This document shows, piece after piece, positions 37,590 to 48,747 of a stretch of DNA of 64,000 bases. A program made the translations under genes and the position numbers. Source of the DNA: Caballeronia sp. BR00000012568055 (lineage in GTDB: Bacteria; Pseudomonadota; Gammaproteobacteria; Burkholderiales; Burkholderiaceae); the NCBI RefSeq assembly GCF_029439455.1, contig NZ_JAQFVG010000243.1, forward strand, positions 1-64,000. Reading direction: 5' to 3'. The notes beneath the pieces were generated by a model, which was not told the origin of the DNA, made no database searches, and was given only the letters and a program-made list of their open reading frames with translations. Each line of letters starts with the position of its first letter. Position 1 is the first letter of the stretch.

Positions 37590-39506
37590 ATGTACGACTT
37601 GCTGAAAACCATCGACGATCCGGCCGATCTGCGCGCCCTCGATCGCCGCCAATTGCAACCGCTGGCCGACGAACTGCGGGCCTACGTGCTCGACAGCGTG
37701 TCGCAGACGGGCGGCCATCTGTCGTCCAATCTGGGCACGGTCGAGCTGACGATCGCGTTGCACTATGTGTTCGATACACCTGCTGACCGCATCGTATGGG
37801 ATGTCGGCCATCAGACGTATCCGCACAAGATCCTGACCGGACGCCGCGATCAGATGCCGGGCCTGCGCCAGTTGAACGGCATCTCCGGCTTCCCGCGCCG
37901 CGCCGAGTCGGAATACGACACCTTCGGCACCGCGCATTCGAGCACGTCGATTTCGGCGGCACTCGGCATGGCGGTCGCGAACAAGCTCCAGGGCGACAAC
38001 CGCTATTCAATCGCCGTGATCGGCGACGGCGCGATGACCGCCGGCATGGCCTTCGAGGCGATGAACAACGCGGGCGTTGCCGACGACCTTCCGTTGCTCG
38101 TCATCCTCAACGACAACGATATGTCGATTTCGCCGCCGGTCGGCGCGTTGAATCGCCATCTCGCGCGTCTGATGTCGGGCCGTTTCTACGCTGCCGCGCG
38201 TGCGGGCGTCGAACGCGTGCTGCGCGCCGCGCCTCCCATGTTGGATCTCGCTCGCAAGCTCGAAGAGCACGCCAAGGGCATGATCGTCCCGGCGACGCTG
38301 TTCGAAGAATTCGGCTTCAACTACATCGGTCCGATCGACGGTCATGATCTCGATTCGCTGATTCCGACGCTGCAAAACATCAAGGAACTGCGCGGTCCGC
38401 AATTCCTACACGTCGTCACGAAGAAAGGCCAGGGCTACAAGCTCGCCGAAGCCGATCCGGTGCTGTATCACGGTCCGGGCAAGTTCAATCCGGCCGAAGG
38501 CATCAAGCCCGCGACCACGCCGTCGAAGAAAACCTACACGCAGGTGTTCGGCGAATGGCTGTGCGACGCCGCCGCGCTCGACTCGCGCGTGGTCGGCATC
38601 ACGCCGGCAATGCGCGAAGGCTCGGGCATGGTCGAGTTCGAGAAGCGCTTCCCGGAGCGTTATTTCGATGTCGGTATCGCCGAACAGCACGCGGTGACGT
38701 TTGCAGGCGGCCTGGCGGCTGACGGCATGAAGCCGGTCGTCGCGATCTATTCGACCTTCCTGCAACGCGGCTACGATCAACTGATCCACGACGTCGCGCT
38801 GCAAAACCTGCCGGTCGTGTTCGCGATCGATCGCGCGGGTCTGGTCGGCGCGGACGGCGCAACGCACGCGGGCAATTACGACCTCGCGTTCCTGCGCTGC
38901 ATTCCGAACATGACGGTGATGGCGGCATCGGACGAAAACGAATGTCGTCAGATGCTGTACACCGCGCTTCAGCAGTCGAATCCGACGGCCGTGCGTTATC
39001 CGCGCGGTGCGGGCACGGGCGTGGCGACCGTCAAGCAAATGACCGCGATTCCGGTCGGCAAGGGCGAAATTCGCCGCGAATCGACGCAAAAGCTCGGCTC
39101 GGGCAAACGCATCGCGATTTGCGCGTTCGGCACGATGGTCGCGCCGTCGATCGCGGCAGCCGAACAGCTCGATCTGACCGTCGCCAATATGCGCTTCGTG
39201 AAGCCGGTCGATGCCGATTTGCTGCGCGAACTCGCCGCCACACACGATGCCATTGTGACTATCGAAGAAGGCGCGATCATGGGCGGCGCGGGTTCGGCGT
39301 GCGTGGAAGCGCTGCTGGCCAGTTCCATCGTCAAACCCGTGCTGCAATTGGGCTTGCCGGACACCTTTATCGATCATGGCGATCCGGCCAAGCTGCTCGC
39401 CAGCGTCGGTCTGGATGCAACGGGCATCGCGCGTTCCATCCGCGAGCGTTTTCTCGATGCCATCGAAAGCGCCAACGCGGGCAAGCTGACAAAGCGGGTT
39501 GCCTGA
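37590..39506 (+). CDS. dxs: 1-Deoxy-D-xylulose-5-phosphate synthase
   Basis: First enzyme of the MEP isoprenoid pathway, using thiamine diphosphate to join pyruvate and glyceraldehyde-3-phosphate. The 638-residue protein has [35 protein letters not shown] (ThDP/Mg motif, about 148-165), [13 protein letters not shown], and the transketolase-type pyrimidine and C-terminal domains ([34 protein letters not shown]). It follows ispA by 96 bp, placing two isoprenoid genes together. Confidence 0.97.
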   Translation: MYDLLKTIDDPADLRALDRRQLQPLADELRAYVLDSVSQTGGHLSSNLGTVELTIALHYVFDTPADRIVWDVGHQTYPHKILTGRRDQMPGLRQLNGISGFPRRAESEYDTFGTAHSSTSISAALGMAVANKLQGDNRYSIAVIGDGAMTAGMAFEAMNNAGVADDLPLLVILNDNDMSISPPVGALNRHLARLMSGRFYAAARAGVERVLRAAPPMLDLARKLEEHAKGMIVPATLFEEFGFNYIGPIDGHDLDSLIPTLQNIKELRGPQFLHVVTKKGQGYKLAEADPVLYHGPGKFNPAEGIKPATTPSKKTYTQVFGEWLCDAAALDSRVVGITPAMREGSGMVEFEKRFPERYFDVGIAEQHAVTFAGGLAADGMKPVVAIYSTFLQRGYDQLIHDVALQNLPVVFAIDRAGLVGADGATHAGNYDLAFLRCIPNMTVMAASDENECRQMLYTALQQSNPTAVRYPRGAGTGVATVKQMTAIPVGKGEIRRESTQKLGSGKRIAICAFGTMVAPSIAAAEQLDLTVANMRFVKPVDADLLRELAATHDAIVTIEEGAIMGGAGSACVEALLASSIVKPVLQLGLPDTFIDHGDPAKLLASVGLDATGIARSIRERFLDAIESANAGKLTKRVA

Positions 39507-39647
39507 TTCTTTTGCTGCGAACGGCGCACGGGGTGCGTCGTGCATCAACGTTTGAACGCACGGCGCGGGCATGGTCCCGCGCCGTGTGCGCTTTGACGAT
39601 ACGAATCGCCCGCGTCTGTCCGGCGCGCGGCGCATAAGGACAAAACC

Positions 39648-40454
39648 ATGAATCAGATGAATCCCGCCTTCGTGATGCCCGACGTTCAAAGTACCCCCGA
39701 CACGCGCCAGATCGCGATTCAGCGCGTCGGCGTGAAGGGCGTGCGGCATCCGTTGACGGTGAAGACGGCGAGCGGCGTGCAGCCGAGCGTTGGCGTGTGG
39801 AATCTCGATGTGCATCTGCCTGCCGATCAAAAGGGCACGCATATGTCGCGCTTCGTCGCGCTGCTGGAAGAGAATCGCGAGCCGCTGGATCAGGCTGCGT
39901 TGCGTGGTTTGCTGGCTTCGATGTTGACGAAGCTTGAGGCGCATTCCGGGCGTATCGAAGTGAGCTTGCCGTACTTCGTGATGAAGACCGCGCCTGTGTC
40001 CGGCGTGCAAAGTCTGCTCGATTACGAAGCGACGTTCGTGGCCGAAAAGCGCGACGGCGAAACGCGTCTGTCGATGAAAGTGCTGGTGCCGGTCACGAGC
40101 CTGTGCCCGTGCTCGAAGAAAATCTCGCAATATGGCGCGCACAATCAGCGCTCACATGTGACGATTTCCGCTGAATTGGCGGGTGAAGTCGCGGTGGAAG
40201 AATTGATTCGGATTGCGGAAGAAGAAGCATCGTGCGAACTGTGGGGTTTGCTCAAGCGGCCCGACGAGAAGTTCGTCACCGAGCGCGCATATGAAAATCC
40301 GAAGTTCGTCGAAGACCTCGTGCGTGATGTCGCGACGCGTTTGAATGCGGATGCGCGCATCGTCGCGTATGTGCTGGAAGCGGAAAACTTCGAGTCGATT
40401 CACAATCACAGCGCGTATGCGGTGATCGAGCGGGACAAGCGCGTTCAGTCTTGA
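39648..40454 (+). CDS. folE2: GTP cyclohydrolase I, FolE2 type
   Basis: Alternative, metal-promiscuous GTP cyclohydrolase of 268 residues for folate biosynthesis. Family features include [11 protein letters not shown], the metal/catalytic Cys in [20 protein letters not shown] (about 148-167) and [16 protein letters not shown] near the C-terminus. FolE2 replaces FolE when zinc is scarce in some bacteria; no Zur site was identified in the 141-bp upstream gap. Confidence 0.94.
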   Translation: MNQMNPAFVMPDVQSTPDTRQIAIQRVGVKGVRHPLTVKTASGVQPSVGVWNLDVHLPADQKGTHMSRFVALLEENREPLDQAALRGLLASMLTKLEAHSGRIEVSLPYFVMKTAPVSGVQSLLDYEATFVAEKRDGETRLSMKVLVPVTSLCPCSKKISQYGAHNQRSHVTISAELAGEVAVEELIRIAEEEASCELWGLLKRPDEKFVTERAYENPKFVEDLVRDVATRLNADARIVAYVLEAENFESIHNHSAYAVIERDKRVQS

Positions 40455-40520
40455 ATGGTGTTTTGTTGTACGGCTCCGCGCGACATTAAACTGTCCGTCC
40501 ACTTCTAAGCGGAGCCTATC

Positions 40521-41147
40521 GTGATCCTCATCGGCCAATACGATTCCCCGTTCGTGCGGCGCGTCGCCATCGCGCTGAGTCTTTATGGCATGGCGTACGA
40601 GCATCGCCCGTGGTCCGTGTTCGGCGATGCCGAGCAGATCGCGCCGTTCAATCCGCTGATCCGCGTGCCTACGCTCGTACTCGATTCGGGCGATGTGCTG
40701 ATCGAAAGCGCGATGATCCTCGATTATCTCGATGAGCAAGCGGGCGAGGCGCGCGTGATGATTGCATCGCAGGGAAAGGAGCGGCGTGAGGCGCTGAAGG
40801 TGTGCGCGCTCGCGACGGGCTTAGCCGATAAAGCCGTCGCGCTTGTGTATGAGCGCGTGCTGCACGAGCAGAAATCGCAGACGTGGGTGACGCGTTGCAC
40901 AGGACAAGTCGAGCGCGTGCTCGATGTGCTCGAAGCCAATCGCGCCGCGCGCGCCACGCCGTATTGGTTCAGCGATGCGATTGGTCACGCGGATATCGCG
41001 GTGGCTTGCGCGTTGCGATTTGCGCGTGAGGCGCATCCGTCCATCTTTACTTCGACGCGCTGGCCAACGTTGATCGGACACGCCGACCGATGCGAAGCGC
41101 TGCCGGTCTTCCAGCAGATTGTGCAGCCGTTCAACCCGCCGAATTAA
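40521..41147 (+). CDS. Glutathione S-transferase family protein
   Basis: Protein of 208 residues with an N-terminal thioredoxin-like domain ([20 protein letters not shown], glutathione-binding [13 protein letters not shown]) and a C-terminal helical domain (about 85-205). GTG start with GGAG 7 nt upstream. The specific substrate is unknown. The last 17 bp overlap the end of tsaD on the other strand. Confidence 0.88.
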   Translation: MILIGQYDSPFVRRVAIALSLYGMAYEHRPWSVFGDAEQIAPFNPLIRVPTLVLDSGDVLIESAMILDYLDEQAGEARVMIASQGKERREALKVCALATGLADKAVALVYERVLHEQKSQTWVTRCTGQVERVLDVLEANRAARATPYWFSDAIGHADIAVACALRFAREAHPSIFTSTRWPTLIGHADRCEALPVFQQIVQPFNPPN

Positions 41148-42162
41148 GCGATGCCAAATCCCAGCGTGGTTTGACCGAAAACCCATAATCGCGCGCAGCC
41201 TGATCGGGCCAGCGCGCGAGCCGCAACGCGCCGGCCAGCGCGATCATCGCGCCATTGTCGGTGCAGAGCGACAAGTCGGGATAGTGGACATCGAAACGCC
41301 GCTTTTTCGCCGCCGCTGACAACGCTTCGCGCAGTTGCCGATTCGCGCCGACACCGCCCGCCACGACCAGCCGTTTCAGCCCCGTCTTCTTCAGCGCCGC
41401 CAGCGATTTCGCCACTAGTACGTCTACCGCTGCATCGACGAAACCGCGCGCGAGGTCGGCCTTGGCTTGCTCGCAGACATTCGCGCCAAGCTTCCGGCTT
41501 TGCGTCAGCACCGCTGTCTTCAAACCGCTGAAGCTGAAATCGAGATCGCCGGAATGCAGCATCGGACGCGGCAGCGATACCGCGCCCGGCGTGCCGAATT
41601 CCGCCATCCGCGATACTTCCGGACCGCCCGGATAACCGAGACCGAGCAGCTTGGCGGTTTTATCGAAGGCTTCGCCGGCGGCATCGTCGAGCGTTTCGCC
41701 GAGCGTCTCGTAGACGCCGACATCGGTGACGCGCATCAACTGCGTGTGACCACCGGACACGAGCAAAGCGACGAACGGAAACGGCGGCGGTTCATCGACG
41801 AGCAAGGGCGACAGCAAATGCCCTTCGAGATGATGGATGCCGACCGTCGGCTTGTCCCACGCCATTGCCAGCGCATTCGCGATGCTCGCGCCCACCAGCA
41901 GCGCGCCCGCCAGTCCCGGACCTTGCGTGAACGCGATGGCATCGATATCGCCGCGTTCGGTTTTGGCCTCGCTCATCACCTGTTCGAGCAAGGGCAGCGC
42001 GCGGCGGATGTGATCGCGCGACGCCAGTTCCGGCACCACGCCGCCGTACTCGCGATGCATCGCAATCTGCGAATGCAGCGCGTGCGCAAGCAGGCCGCGT
42101 TCGGTGTCGTAGAGCGCGAGGCCGGTTTCGTCGCAGGAGCTTTCGATGCCGAGAACTAGCAT
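41131..42162 (-). CDS. tsaD: tRNA N6-threonylcarbamoyladenosine transferase TsaD
   Basis: Transfers the threonylcarbamoyl group to A37 of ANN-decoding tRNAs. The 343-residue ASKHA-fold protein has the N-terminal [12 protein letters not shown], the metal-binding HHLEGHL (about 111-117), LVSGGHTQL and [10 protein letters not shown] motifs. It converges on gst with a 17-bp coding overlap. Confidence 0.97.
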   Translation of the reverse strand: MLVLGIESSCDETGLALYDTERGLLAHALHSQIAMHREYGGVVPELASRDHIRRALPLLEQVMSEAKTERGDIDAIAFTQGPGLAGALLVGASIANALAMAWDKPTVGIHHLEGHLLSPLLVDEPPPFPFVALLVSGGHTQLMRVTDVGVYETLGETLDDAAGEAFDKTAKLLGLGYPGGPEVSRMAEFGTPGAVSLPRPMLHSGDLDFSFSGLKTAVLTQSRKLGANVCEQAKADLARGFVDAAVDVLVAKSLAALKKTGLKRLVVAGGVGANRQLREALSAAAKKRRFDVHYPDLSLCTDNGAMIALAGALRLARWPDQAARDYGFSVKPRWDLASLNSAG

Positions 42163-42239
42163 GGATTCAAGATGTTGGCGGTAACAGAAAAGTATAGCAG
42201 CGGGCTTGAATGCGCGCGTCCGCAGGTAAAATGCGCGGC

Positions 42240-43451
42240 ATGGAATCCTTCGATATCGCCGTTATCGGCGCGGGCGCGGCGGGCATGATGTGCGCCGCTG
42301 TCGCCGCTCAGAACGGGCGCCGCGTGGTGCTCATCGACCACGCGGAAAAGCTCGCCGAAAAAATCCGCATCTCGGGCGGCGGGCGCTGCAACTTCACCAA
42401 TATCAACGCGCAGCCGGCCAATTTCTTGTCGGCGAATCCGCATTTTTGCCGCTCGGCGCTGGCCCGTTATACGCCGCGCGATTTTCTCGCGCTGCTCAAG
42501 CAATATCGCGTGAAGTGGCATGAGAAGCACAAAGGTCAGCTTTTCTGCGACGACTCCAGCGAGACCATCATCGACGTGCTGAAAAGCGAGTGCGATGCAG
42601 GGCGCGTGACGTGGCGTCGTCCGGTCGCGGTGCATGAGATTCGCCACGACGGCGCGCGCTTTTCGCTCGATACGAACGCGGGCGCGATTGCATCGAACGC
42701 GCTCGTGATCGCAACGGGCGGTTTGTCGATACCGAAGATCGGCGCGACGGATTTTGGCTATCGCGTCGCGAAGCAATTCGGGCACAAGCTGATCGATACG
42801 CGGCCTGCGCTGGTGCCGCTCACGTTCACATCGGCTGACTGGACGCCATTTGCTGCCTTGTCGGGATTGTCGCTGCCGGTGCGCATCAGCGCGGGCAAAG
42901 GCAAAACGCGTGGCGAGTTCGATGAAGACTTGCTGCTGACGCATCGCGGCGTCTCGGGTCCGGGCGTGCTGCAAATTTCCAGCTACTGGAACACGTCGGA
43001 GCCGATCCAGCTCGATCTCCTCCCCGACGCCGATGCCACCGAAAGCCTGCTCGAAGCCAAAGCGGGATCGAAAAAGCAGATCGGCAATTTTCTGGCGGAA
43101 TTGGTCCCCGCGCGGCTGGCGCATGCGTGGCTCGAAGCGCAGCACGTCGCCGCCGATGCGCGTCTCGCCGATCTGCCCGATCGCGTCTTGAAGGCGCTCG
43201 GCGCGTCCTTGTCGAACTGGACGCTGACGCCCAGCGGCACCGAAGGCTATCGCAAGGCGGAAGTTACGCGCGGCGGCGTCGATACGCGCGAACTGTCCTC
43301 CGCCACGATGATGAGCGAGCGCGTGCCCGGACTCTATTTCATCGGCGAAGTGGTCGATGTGACGGGTTGGCTCGGCGGCTACAACTTCCAGTGGGCGTGG
43401 GCGTCGGGCGTGGCGGCGGGCAAGGCATCGGCGGAATTTACGGCTGGCTGA
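42240..43451 (+). CDS. BaiN/HI0933-family flavoprotein oxidoreductase
   Basis: FAD-dependent protein of 403 residues. The N-terminal dinucleotide motif is [16 protein letters not shown] (residues 4-19), followed by [14 protein letters not shown] (about 43-56), which is specific to this family, and a C-terminal [21 protein letters not shown]. Physiological function is unclear in most bacteria. Start chosen at 42240, where the family N-terminus begins. Confidence 0.88.
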   Translation: MESFDIAVIGAGAAGMMCAAVAAQNGRRVVLIDHAEKLAEKIRISGGGRCNFTNINAQPANFLSANPHFCRSALARYTPRDFLALLKQYRVKWHEKHKGQLFCDDSSETIIDVLKSECDAGRVTWRRPVAVHEIRHDGARFSLDTNAGAIASNALVIATGGLSIPKIGATDFGYRVAKQFGHKLIDTRPALVPLTFTSADWTPFAALSGLSLPVRISAGKGKTRGEFDEDLLLTHRGVSGPGVLQISSYWNTSEPIQLDLLPDADATESLLEAKAGSKKQIGNFLAELVPARLAHAWLEAQHVAADARLADLPDRVLKALGASLSNWTLTPSGTEGYRKAEVTRGGVDTRELSSATMMSERVPGLYFIGEVVDVTGWLGGYNFQWAWASGVAAGKASAEFTAG

Positions 43452-43502
43452 AAACGCGTTTGCACTCGCCTGGCGACGCCCTCGAAAAACGAACCCGTTT
43501 GC

Positions 43503-43630
43503 TATACTCAAGCGGTCAATCGGAGGATTCCTCTCCGCTCTGGCCGGCGTCACGGTGGCGCTTTTCGCCGCCCGTTTCGAAGCCCGTCGATAGTCCCGCT
43601 TGAGGATGCGTTCCCAAGCGGGCTTTTGCT
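43503..43630 (+). ncRNA. Candidate small RNA or leader upstream of yqeY
   Basis: A -10-like TATACT (43503-43508, after TTTGC) is followed by about 110 bp without an ORF that contains a Shine-Dalgarno-like GGAGGA (43521-43526). The segment ends in a terminator: CCCGCTTG (43595-43602) pairs with CAAGCGGG (43615-43622), followed by CTTTTGCTTT. This could be a small RNA, an attenuated leader of yqeY-dnaG, or the remains of a deleted rpsU gene, which often stands here. Confidence 0.45.
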
Positions 43631-43692
43631 TTCACGACGCAGCGCGGACACGCTGGCCGGACCTCAACTCTTGTAATTGCACCGGGTGAAAG

Positions 43693-44139
43693 ATGAGCCT
43701 CAAGGACCAGATCAGCGACGATATGAAATCCGCCATGCGCGCGAAAGAGACCGAGCGTCTCGGCACGATTCGCCTGCTGCTCGCGGCGATCAAGCAGCGC
43801 GAAGTCGATGATCGCATCACGCTCGACGACGCAGCCATCACCGGCGTCGTCGATAAGATGATCAAGCAGCGCAAGGATTCGATCAGCCAGTTCCAGGCCG
43901 CCGGCCGCGACGATCTGGTCGCCAAGGAACAAGCCGAACTCGAAGTGCTCGCCGGCTACATGCCCGAACAGCTTTCCGCCGATGCCGTCGCAGCCGAAGT
44001 GCAAGCCGCGATCGCCGCGACGGGCGCCGCTGGCCCGCAGGACATGGGCAAGGTAATGGGCGTGCTCAAGCCGAAACTCGCGGGCAAGGCGGATATGACC
44101 GCGGTGTCGGCGCAGGTCAAAGCGGCGCTTTCGAAGTAA
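43693..44139 (+). CDS. yqeY: GatB/YqeY domain-containing protein
   Basis: Product of 148 residues, YqeY family, with similarity to the tRNA-binding C-terminal region of GatB: MRAKETERLGTIRLLLAAIKQREVDDR and EQAELEVLAGYMPEQLS are characteristic. It commonly precedes dnaG in beta-proteobacteria, as here (21-bp gap). Function is possibly linked to tRNA-dependent amidation; not established. Confidence 0.92.
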   Translation: MSLKDQISDDMKSAMRAKETERLGTIRLLLAAIKQREVDDRITLDDAAITGVVDKMIKQRKDSISQFQAAGRDDLVAKEQAELEVLAGYMPEQLSADAVAAEVQAAIAATGAAGPQDMGKVMGVLKPKLAGKADMTAVSAQVKAALSK

Positions 44140-44160
44140 TCGCCAGATCGCCAGCTCGCT

Positions 44161-46041
44161 TTGATTCCGAACGCTTTCCTGCAGGATCTGCTCAACCGCG
44201 TCGATATCGTCGATGTGGTGGGCCGCTACGTCCAGTTGAAAAAGGGCGGCGCGAACTTCATGGGTCTGTGCCCGTTCCATAACGAGAAATCGCCGTCCTT
44301 TACCGTCAGTCCGACCAAGCAGTTCTATCACTGCTTCGGCTGCGGCGCGCATGGCACGGCGATCGGCTTTCTGATGGAGCACACCGGGCTGACGTTTCCT
44401 GAAGCCGTGAAGGATCTCGCGCAGGGCGCGGGATTGACGGTGCCGCAGGAGCCGTCGTTCCGTGGTGGCGGCGCGGGCGGAATGGAGAGCGCGCCGAGCA
44501 AAGCGGTGAGCGTCGCGCTGACGGAAGTCATGCAAACCGCGTGCGATTTCTATCGCAAGCAACTGCGTAGTGCGCCTGATGCCATCGCGTATCTGAAAAA
44601 GCGTGGGTTGACCGGCGAAGTCGCGGCGCGATTTGGGCTGGGTTATGCGCCGGACGGCTGGCAGAACCTCGAAGACGCTTTTCCGGACTATCGCAATGAC
44701 AATCTGGTCGAATCGGGACTGGTGATTGTCAGTGAGAAGACGGACGCGCAAGGGCAGGCGCGTCGCTATGACCGGTTCCGCGAACGTGTGATGTTCCCGA
44801 TCCGCAATGTGAAGGGCAATGTGATCGGCTTCGGCGGACGCGTGCTCGACGGCGGTGAACCGAAGTACCTGAATTCTCCGGAAACGCCCTTATTTAGCAA
44901 AGGCAGCGAGCTTTACGGCCTTTTCGAGGCGCGTCTTGCGATTCGTGAACTGGGCTACGCGCTCGTCGTCGAAGGCTACATGGATGTCGTCGCGCTCGCG
45001 CAACTCGGGTTTGCGAACGCCGTGGCGACGCTCGGAACGGCCTGCACGCCGGTCCACGTTCAGAAACTATTTCGTCAGACAGAAACCGTCGTATTCAGTT
45101 TCGATGGCGATTCAGCCGGTCGTCGCGCCGCGCGCCGCGCACTGGAAGCCGCGTTGCCGCACGCGGCGGACAATCGGACCATCAAGTTTCTGTTTCTGCC
45201 GAAAGAGCACGATCCGGACAGCTATATCCGCGAATTCGGCGCGGATGGTTTCGGCGAGCAGGTCGATCGAGCGATGCCGCTGTCGCAGTTTCTGCTGAAC
45301 GAGGTGTTGAGCGACAAGGAGCTGGATCAGCCCGAAGGCCGCGCGAAGGCGCTCTTCGATGCGAAACCACTTCTGCAAGCGCTGCCCGCGAACGCGCTGC
45401 GCGTGCAGATTCTGCACATGCTGGCGGATCGGCTGGATACGCCGTTCACGGAAATCGCCGCACTGTGCGACATCGACTCGCGCGCGGCGGCCGTTGCGCG
45501 CGCGAATGTGCCGAAAAGCGAGCGGCGTCGCGTAACGGGACAGGAGCAACGCGCGTTGCGCAATCTGGTGATGTATCCGGGCATTGCTGCATCGCTCGAT
45601 CAGGATAGCGAGCGCACGCTGGTCACCATGACCGAGCATGGCGAATTGTTCAGCGAACTGATCGGACACGCGCGCGAATTGGGCCCGGCGGCGGAATTCC
45701 AGCTTATTTCCGAGATATTGAGAAATGCAGCGAATGCGCCCACATACGAGGATATCTTCCAGGAAATTCTCGCCTATGATGAAAACGTGCGCGATTTATT
45801 GATGCGTGATCCGTCCGATGAGGGCGCGGCGGATCGCGTCGAGGAACAAAAGCGGTTGCTCGCCGAGGAGTTGCAGGCGACGGTCGTGAAGTTGCGGCAC
45901 GACAGTTATCGCGCGCGGTTGGATCAGTTGGCGCGCCAGCCGAGCTTGTCGGCGGAGGAAGTGGCGGAGTTTTCCGATCTGTCGGCGAAGGTGGCGCAGA
46001 TCAAGGCTGGACGGGCGGCGAGCCCGGACGCATCGAAGTGA
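44161..46041 (+). CDS. dnaG: DNA primase
   Basis: Synthesises RNA primers for replication. The 626-residue protein has the CHC2 zinc finger at its N-terminus (LCPFHNEKSPSF...YHCFGCG, about 38-65), the RNA polymerase core with the EGYMDVVALAQ toprim motif (about 268), and a C-terminal helicase-binding domain after about residue 440. The start is TTG at 44161, which gives the conserved N-terminus (IPNAFLQDLLNRVDIVDVV); no better ATG fits. Second gene of the yqeY-dnaG-rpoD group. Confidence 0.95.
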   Translation: MIPNAFLQDLLNRVDIVDVVGRYVQLKKGGANFMGLCPFHNEKSPSFTVSPTKQFYHCFGCGAHGTAIGFLMEHTGLTFPEAVKDLAQGAGLTVPQEPSFRGGGAGGMESAPSKAVSVALTEVMQTACDFYRKQLRSAPDAIAYLKKRGLTGEVAARFGLGYAPDGWQNLEDAFPDYRNDNLVESGLVIVSEKTDAQGQARRYDRFRERVMFPIRNVKGNVIGFGGRVLDGGEPKYLNSPETPLFSKGSELYGLFEARLAIRELGYALVVEGYMDVVALAQLGFANAVATLGTACTPVHVQKLFRQTETVVFSFDGDSAGRRAARRALEAALPHAADNRTIKFLFLPKEHDPDSYIREFGADGFGEQVDRAMPLSQFLLNEVLSDKELDQPEGRAKALFDAKPLLQALPANALRVQILHMLADRLDTPFTEIAALCDIDSRAAAVARANVPKSERRRVTGQEQRALRNLVMYPGIAASLDQDSERTLVTMTEHGELFSELIGHARELGPAAEFQLISEILRNAANAPTYEDIFQEILAYDENVRDLLMRDPSDEGAADRVEEQKRLLAEELQATVVKLRHDSYRARLDQLARQPSLSAEEVAEFSDLSAKVAQIKAGRAASPDASK

Positions 46042-46470
46042 AATGCTATAATTTCTAGTTCAAGGCTGATTGCTTTTTGTCAACTTTTCGCGGGTTGGAA
46101 CGTCTCTTTTTTGAGAAAGGCTTGGCCCAAAAGCGCGATTGATTGACAAGTCGGTAAAACCCCGGTGTTGCCGGGTAGATGGAGAGGTACGCAGGACGCT
46201 GGCTGTATCGCCTGTTCGGTCCGGGTTGTAAAGCGTTTTCAGTGTTTTCGAACGGACAGAAGTCAGACGGAAACGCATGCCGGCGAACAGACGGGCACAA
46301 GGGAAGCGGCTGCTATTGAGGGTAAGGGGCGAATTTGATCGTAATCGGATCAGGGCCGGACCTCGGTGGCGCTCCGGGCAGGGCACGCAGGACGAAGCAG
46401 CGTGCGCATTTGGTTATTCACGGTTCCATCGGCTGTTGTCCAGCAGCCGCGAGTCGAGACTAAAGCCTGT
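46042..46470 (+). promoter_or_regulatory. rpoD promoter and long 5' leader
   Basis: An extended -10, TGCTATAAT with TATAAT at 46047-46052, begins 3 bp after the dnaG stop, so rpoD can be transcribed independently of dnaG. The leader to the rpoD start is about 410 nt, contains no clear gene, and includes several short hairpins (for example ACCCCGGTGTTGCCGGGT near 46158-46175). An in-frame upstream start at 46366 would lengthen RpoD by 35 unrelated residues. Confidence 0.6.
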
Positions 46471-48525
46471 ATGGCGAACTCCATGACGAAAAAGCTGAAC
46501 GATGTACCCGTCGAAGACGACGCAATGCAACCCGCAGAGCCGACCGCCGCACCGGCGGCAAAGGTCGAAAAGGCCAGGGCTCGCGATCGCCGCGCGAAAG
46601 AAAAGGCGCTGCTGAAGGACGCGTTCTCGTCGAGCGCGCCCGGCACGGTCGAGGAACTCGAAGAGCGGCGCGGCAAACTGCGCGCGCTCATCAAGCTCGG
46701 AAAGGAGCGAGGCTTCCTCACGTACGGTGAAATCAACGATCACCTTCCGGACAACTTCACGGAAACCGAGGCGATCGAAGGGATCATCAGCACGTTCAAC
46801 GACATGGGCGTGGCGGTGTACGAGCAAGCGCCCGATGCCGAAACGCTGCTTCTCAACGACAACGCTCCGAACGCCTCTTCCGACGATGAAGTCGAGGAAG
46901 AAGCCGAAGTCGCGCTGTCCACCGTCGATTCCGAATTTGGCCGCACGACCGACCCGGTGCGCATGTACATGCGCGAGATGGGCACGGTCGAACTGCTGAC
47001 GCGTGAGGGCGAAATCGAGATTGCCAAGCGCATCGAAGACGGCCTCAAGCACATGGTCATGGCGATCTCCGCCTGCCCGACGACCATCGCCGATATTCTC
47101 GCGATGGCCGAACGTGTGCAGAACGAAGAGATTCGTGTCGATGAACTCGTCGATGGCCTGATCGATCCGAATGCCGAAGATACTGACGGTTTCTCCGAGC
47201 AGGAAGCCGAGGCGATCGAATCGGAAGACGAGGAATCGGACGAAGAGAGCGACGAGGAAGAGGAAGACGACGATGGCGCGGCGCAAGCCAGCGCCAACGC
47301 CGCGCAACTCGAAGCGCTCAAACTCCAGTCGCTCGAGAAATTCGCGCTCATCAGCGAATGGTTCGACAAGATGCGTCGCGCTTATGAGAAGGAAGGCTAT
47401 AAGTCGAAGGCGTATCTGAAGGCGCAAGAGGCCATTCAAACCGAGCTGATGAACATTCGCTTCACGGCGCGCACGGTCGAGCGTCTGTGCGATACGCTGC
47501 GCGCGCAGGTGGATGAAGTGCGTCAGGTCGAGCGGCAGATTCTGCATACCGTCGTCGATAAATGCGGGATGCCGCGCGCTGAATTCATCGCGCGTTTCCC
47601 GGGCAGCGAAACCGATCTCGAATGGTCCGATAAGGTCGTAGCCGAAGCGCACGAGTACAGCGCGGTGCTGGAGCGCAATATTCCCGCGATTCGTGAACAG
47701 CAACAACGTCTGCTGGACTTGCAGGCGCGTGTGGTGTTGCCGCTGAAGGACCTGAAGGAAACCAATCGCCAGATGGCGGCGGGCGAACTGAAGGCGCGGC
47801 AGGCCAAGCGCGAAATGACCGAGGCCAATCTGCGTCTGGTGATTTCGATCGCGAAGAAATACACGAACCGCGGCTTGCAGTTCCTCGATCTTATTCAGGA
47901 AGGCAATATCGGCTTGATGAAGGCGGTGGACAAGTTCGAATATCGTCGCGGCTATAAGTTTTCGACGTACGCGACGTGGTGGATTCGCCAGGCTATTACG
48001 CGATCGATTGCGGATCAGGCGCGCACCATCCGGATTCCGGTTCATATGATCGAGACGATCAACAAGATGAACCGTATTTCGCGGCAGATTCTGCAGGAAA
48101 CCGGTCTCGAGCCGGACCCGGCGACGCTGGCCGAGAAGATGGAAATGCCGGAGGACAAGATCCGCAAGATCATGAAGATCGCGAAGGAGCCGATCTCCAT
48201 GGAAACGCCGATCGGTGACGACGACGACTCGCATCTGGGCGATTTCATCGAAGACACGAACACGGTGGCGCCTTCGGATGCCGCCTTGCATGCTTCGATG
48301 CGGGATGTCGTAAAGGATGTGCTCGACTCGCTGACGCCGCGTGAGGCGAAGGTGCTGCGCATGCGGTTTGGTATCGAGATGAGTACGGATCACACGCTCG
48401 AAGAAGTCGGCAAACAGTTCGATGTCACGCGCGAGCGGATTCGCCAGATCGAGGCGAAGGCGCTGCGCAAACTGCGACATCCGAGCCGGTCGGATAAGCT
48501 CAAGTCGTTCCTCGAGGGGAATTGA
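46471..48525 (+). CDS. rpoD: RNA polymerase primary sigma factor RpoD (sigma-70)
   Basis: Product of 684 residues with all sigma-70 regions. Region 1.1 spans about 50-130, region 1.2 has [17 protein letters not shown] (about 163-179), and a non-conserved acidic insert (Glu/Asp/Ser-rich) lies near 245-275. Regions 2.1-2.4 include [20 protein letters not shown] and [19 protein letters not shown], region 3 has [14 protein letters not shown], and region 4.2 has [19 protein letters not shown]. The start is ATG 46471 or 46483; neither has a good Shine-Dalgarno. Confidence 0.95.
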   Translation: MANSMTKKLNDVPVEDDAMQPAEPTAAPAAKVEKARARDRRAKEKALLKDAFSSSAPGTVEELEERRGKLRALIKLGKERGFLTYGEINDHLPDNFTETEAIEGIISTFNDMGVAVYEQAPDAETLLLNDNAPNASSDDEVEEEAEVALSTVDSEFGRTTDPVRMYMREMGTVELLTREGEIEIAKRIEDGLKHMVMAISACPTTIADILAMAERVQNEEIRVDELVDGLIDPNAEDTDGFSEQEAEAIESEDEESDEESDEEEEDDDGAAQASANAAQLEALKLQSLEKFALISEWFDKMRRAYEKEGYKSKAYLKAQEAIQTELMNIRFTARTVERLCDTLRAQVDEVRQVERQILHTVVDKCGMPRAEFIARFPGSETDLEWSDKVVAEAHEYSAVLERNIPAIREQQQRLLDLQARVVLPLKDLKETNRQMAAGELKARQAKREMTEANLRLVISIAKKYTNRGLQFLDLIQEGNIGLMKAVDKFEYRRGYKFSTYATWWIRQAITRSIADQARTIRIPVHMIETINKMNRISRQILQETGLEPDPATLAEKMEMPEDKIRKIMKIAKEPISMETPIGDDDDSHLGDFIEDTNTVAPSDAALHASMRDVVKDVLDSLTPREAKVLRMRFGIEMSTDHTLEEVGKQFDVTRERIRQIEAKALRKLRHPSRSDKLKSFLEGN

Positions 48526-48603
48526 CGGGCTTGTATTGAGACGTGTTGTGAGGCACACTCGCTACCCTTCGCAAGTCGCCTCACGCTTGGTCAGGATGTG
48601 ATG

Positions 48604-48632
48604 AGAAAGCGCCGATTCGGCGCTTTCTTTTT
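48604..48632 (+). terminator. rpoD terminator
   Basis: AGAAAGCGCCG (48604-48614) and CGGCGCTTTCT (48618-48628) form a perfect 11-bp stem with an ATT loop, followed by TTTTTG. Confidence 0.92.
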
Positions 48633-48670
48633 GTGGTTTTCTGATCTTTGCGCGCTTGCTGTCCTGTGCG

Positions 48671-48747
48671 GGGCCGGAAGCTTAAATGGTATAAGCTGTC
48701 GACTCATAATCGACCGATAGTGGGTTCGAATCCCACCCGGCCCACCA
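48671..48747 (+). tRNA. tRNA with CAT anticodon (Ile2 or Met)
   Basis: A 77-nt cloverleaf including encoded CCA. The acceptor GGGCCGG pairs with CCGGCCC, the D stem is GCTT/AAGC, the anticodon stem GTCGA/TCGAC holds loop CTCATAA (anticodon CAT), and the T arm is GTGGG-TTCGAAT-CCCAC. CAT can be elongator Met or the lysidine-modified Ile2; the GGGCC-type acceptor favours Ile2. Position 8, nearly always T, reads A here. The gene marks the left edge of a genomic island. Confidence 0.9.

Noticed and set aside
46414..48558. 714-codon ORF antisense to rpoD
   Set aside because: Shadow of a high-GC gene; rich in Arg/His/Leu with no family similarity, while rpoD on the other strand is certain.
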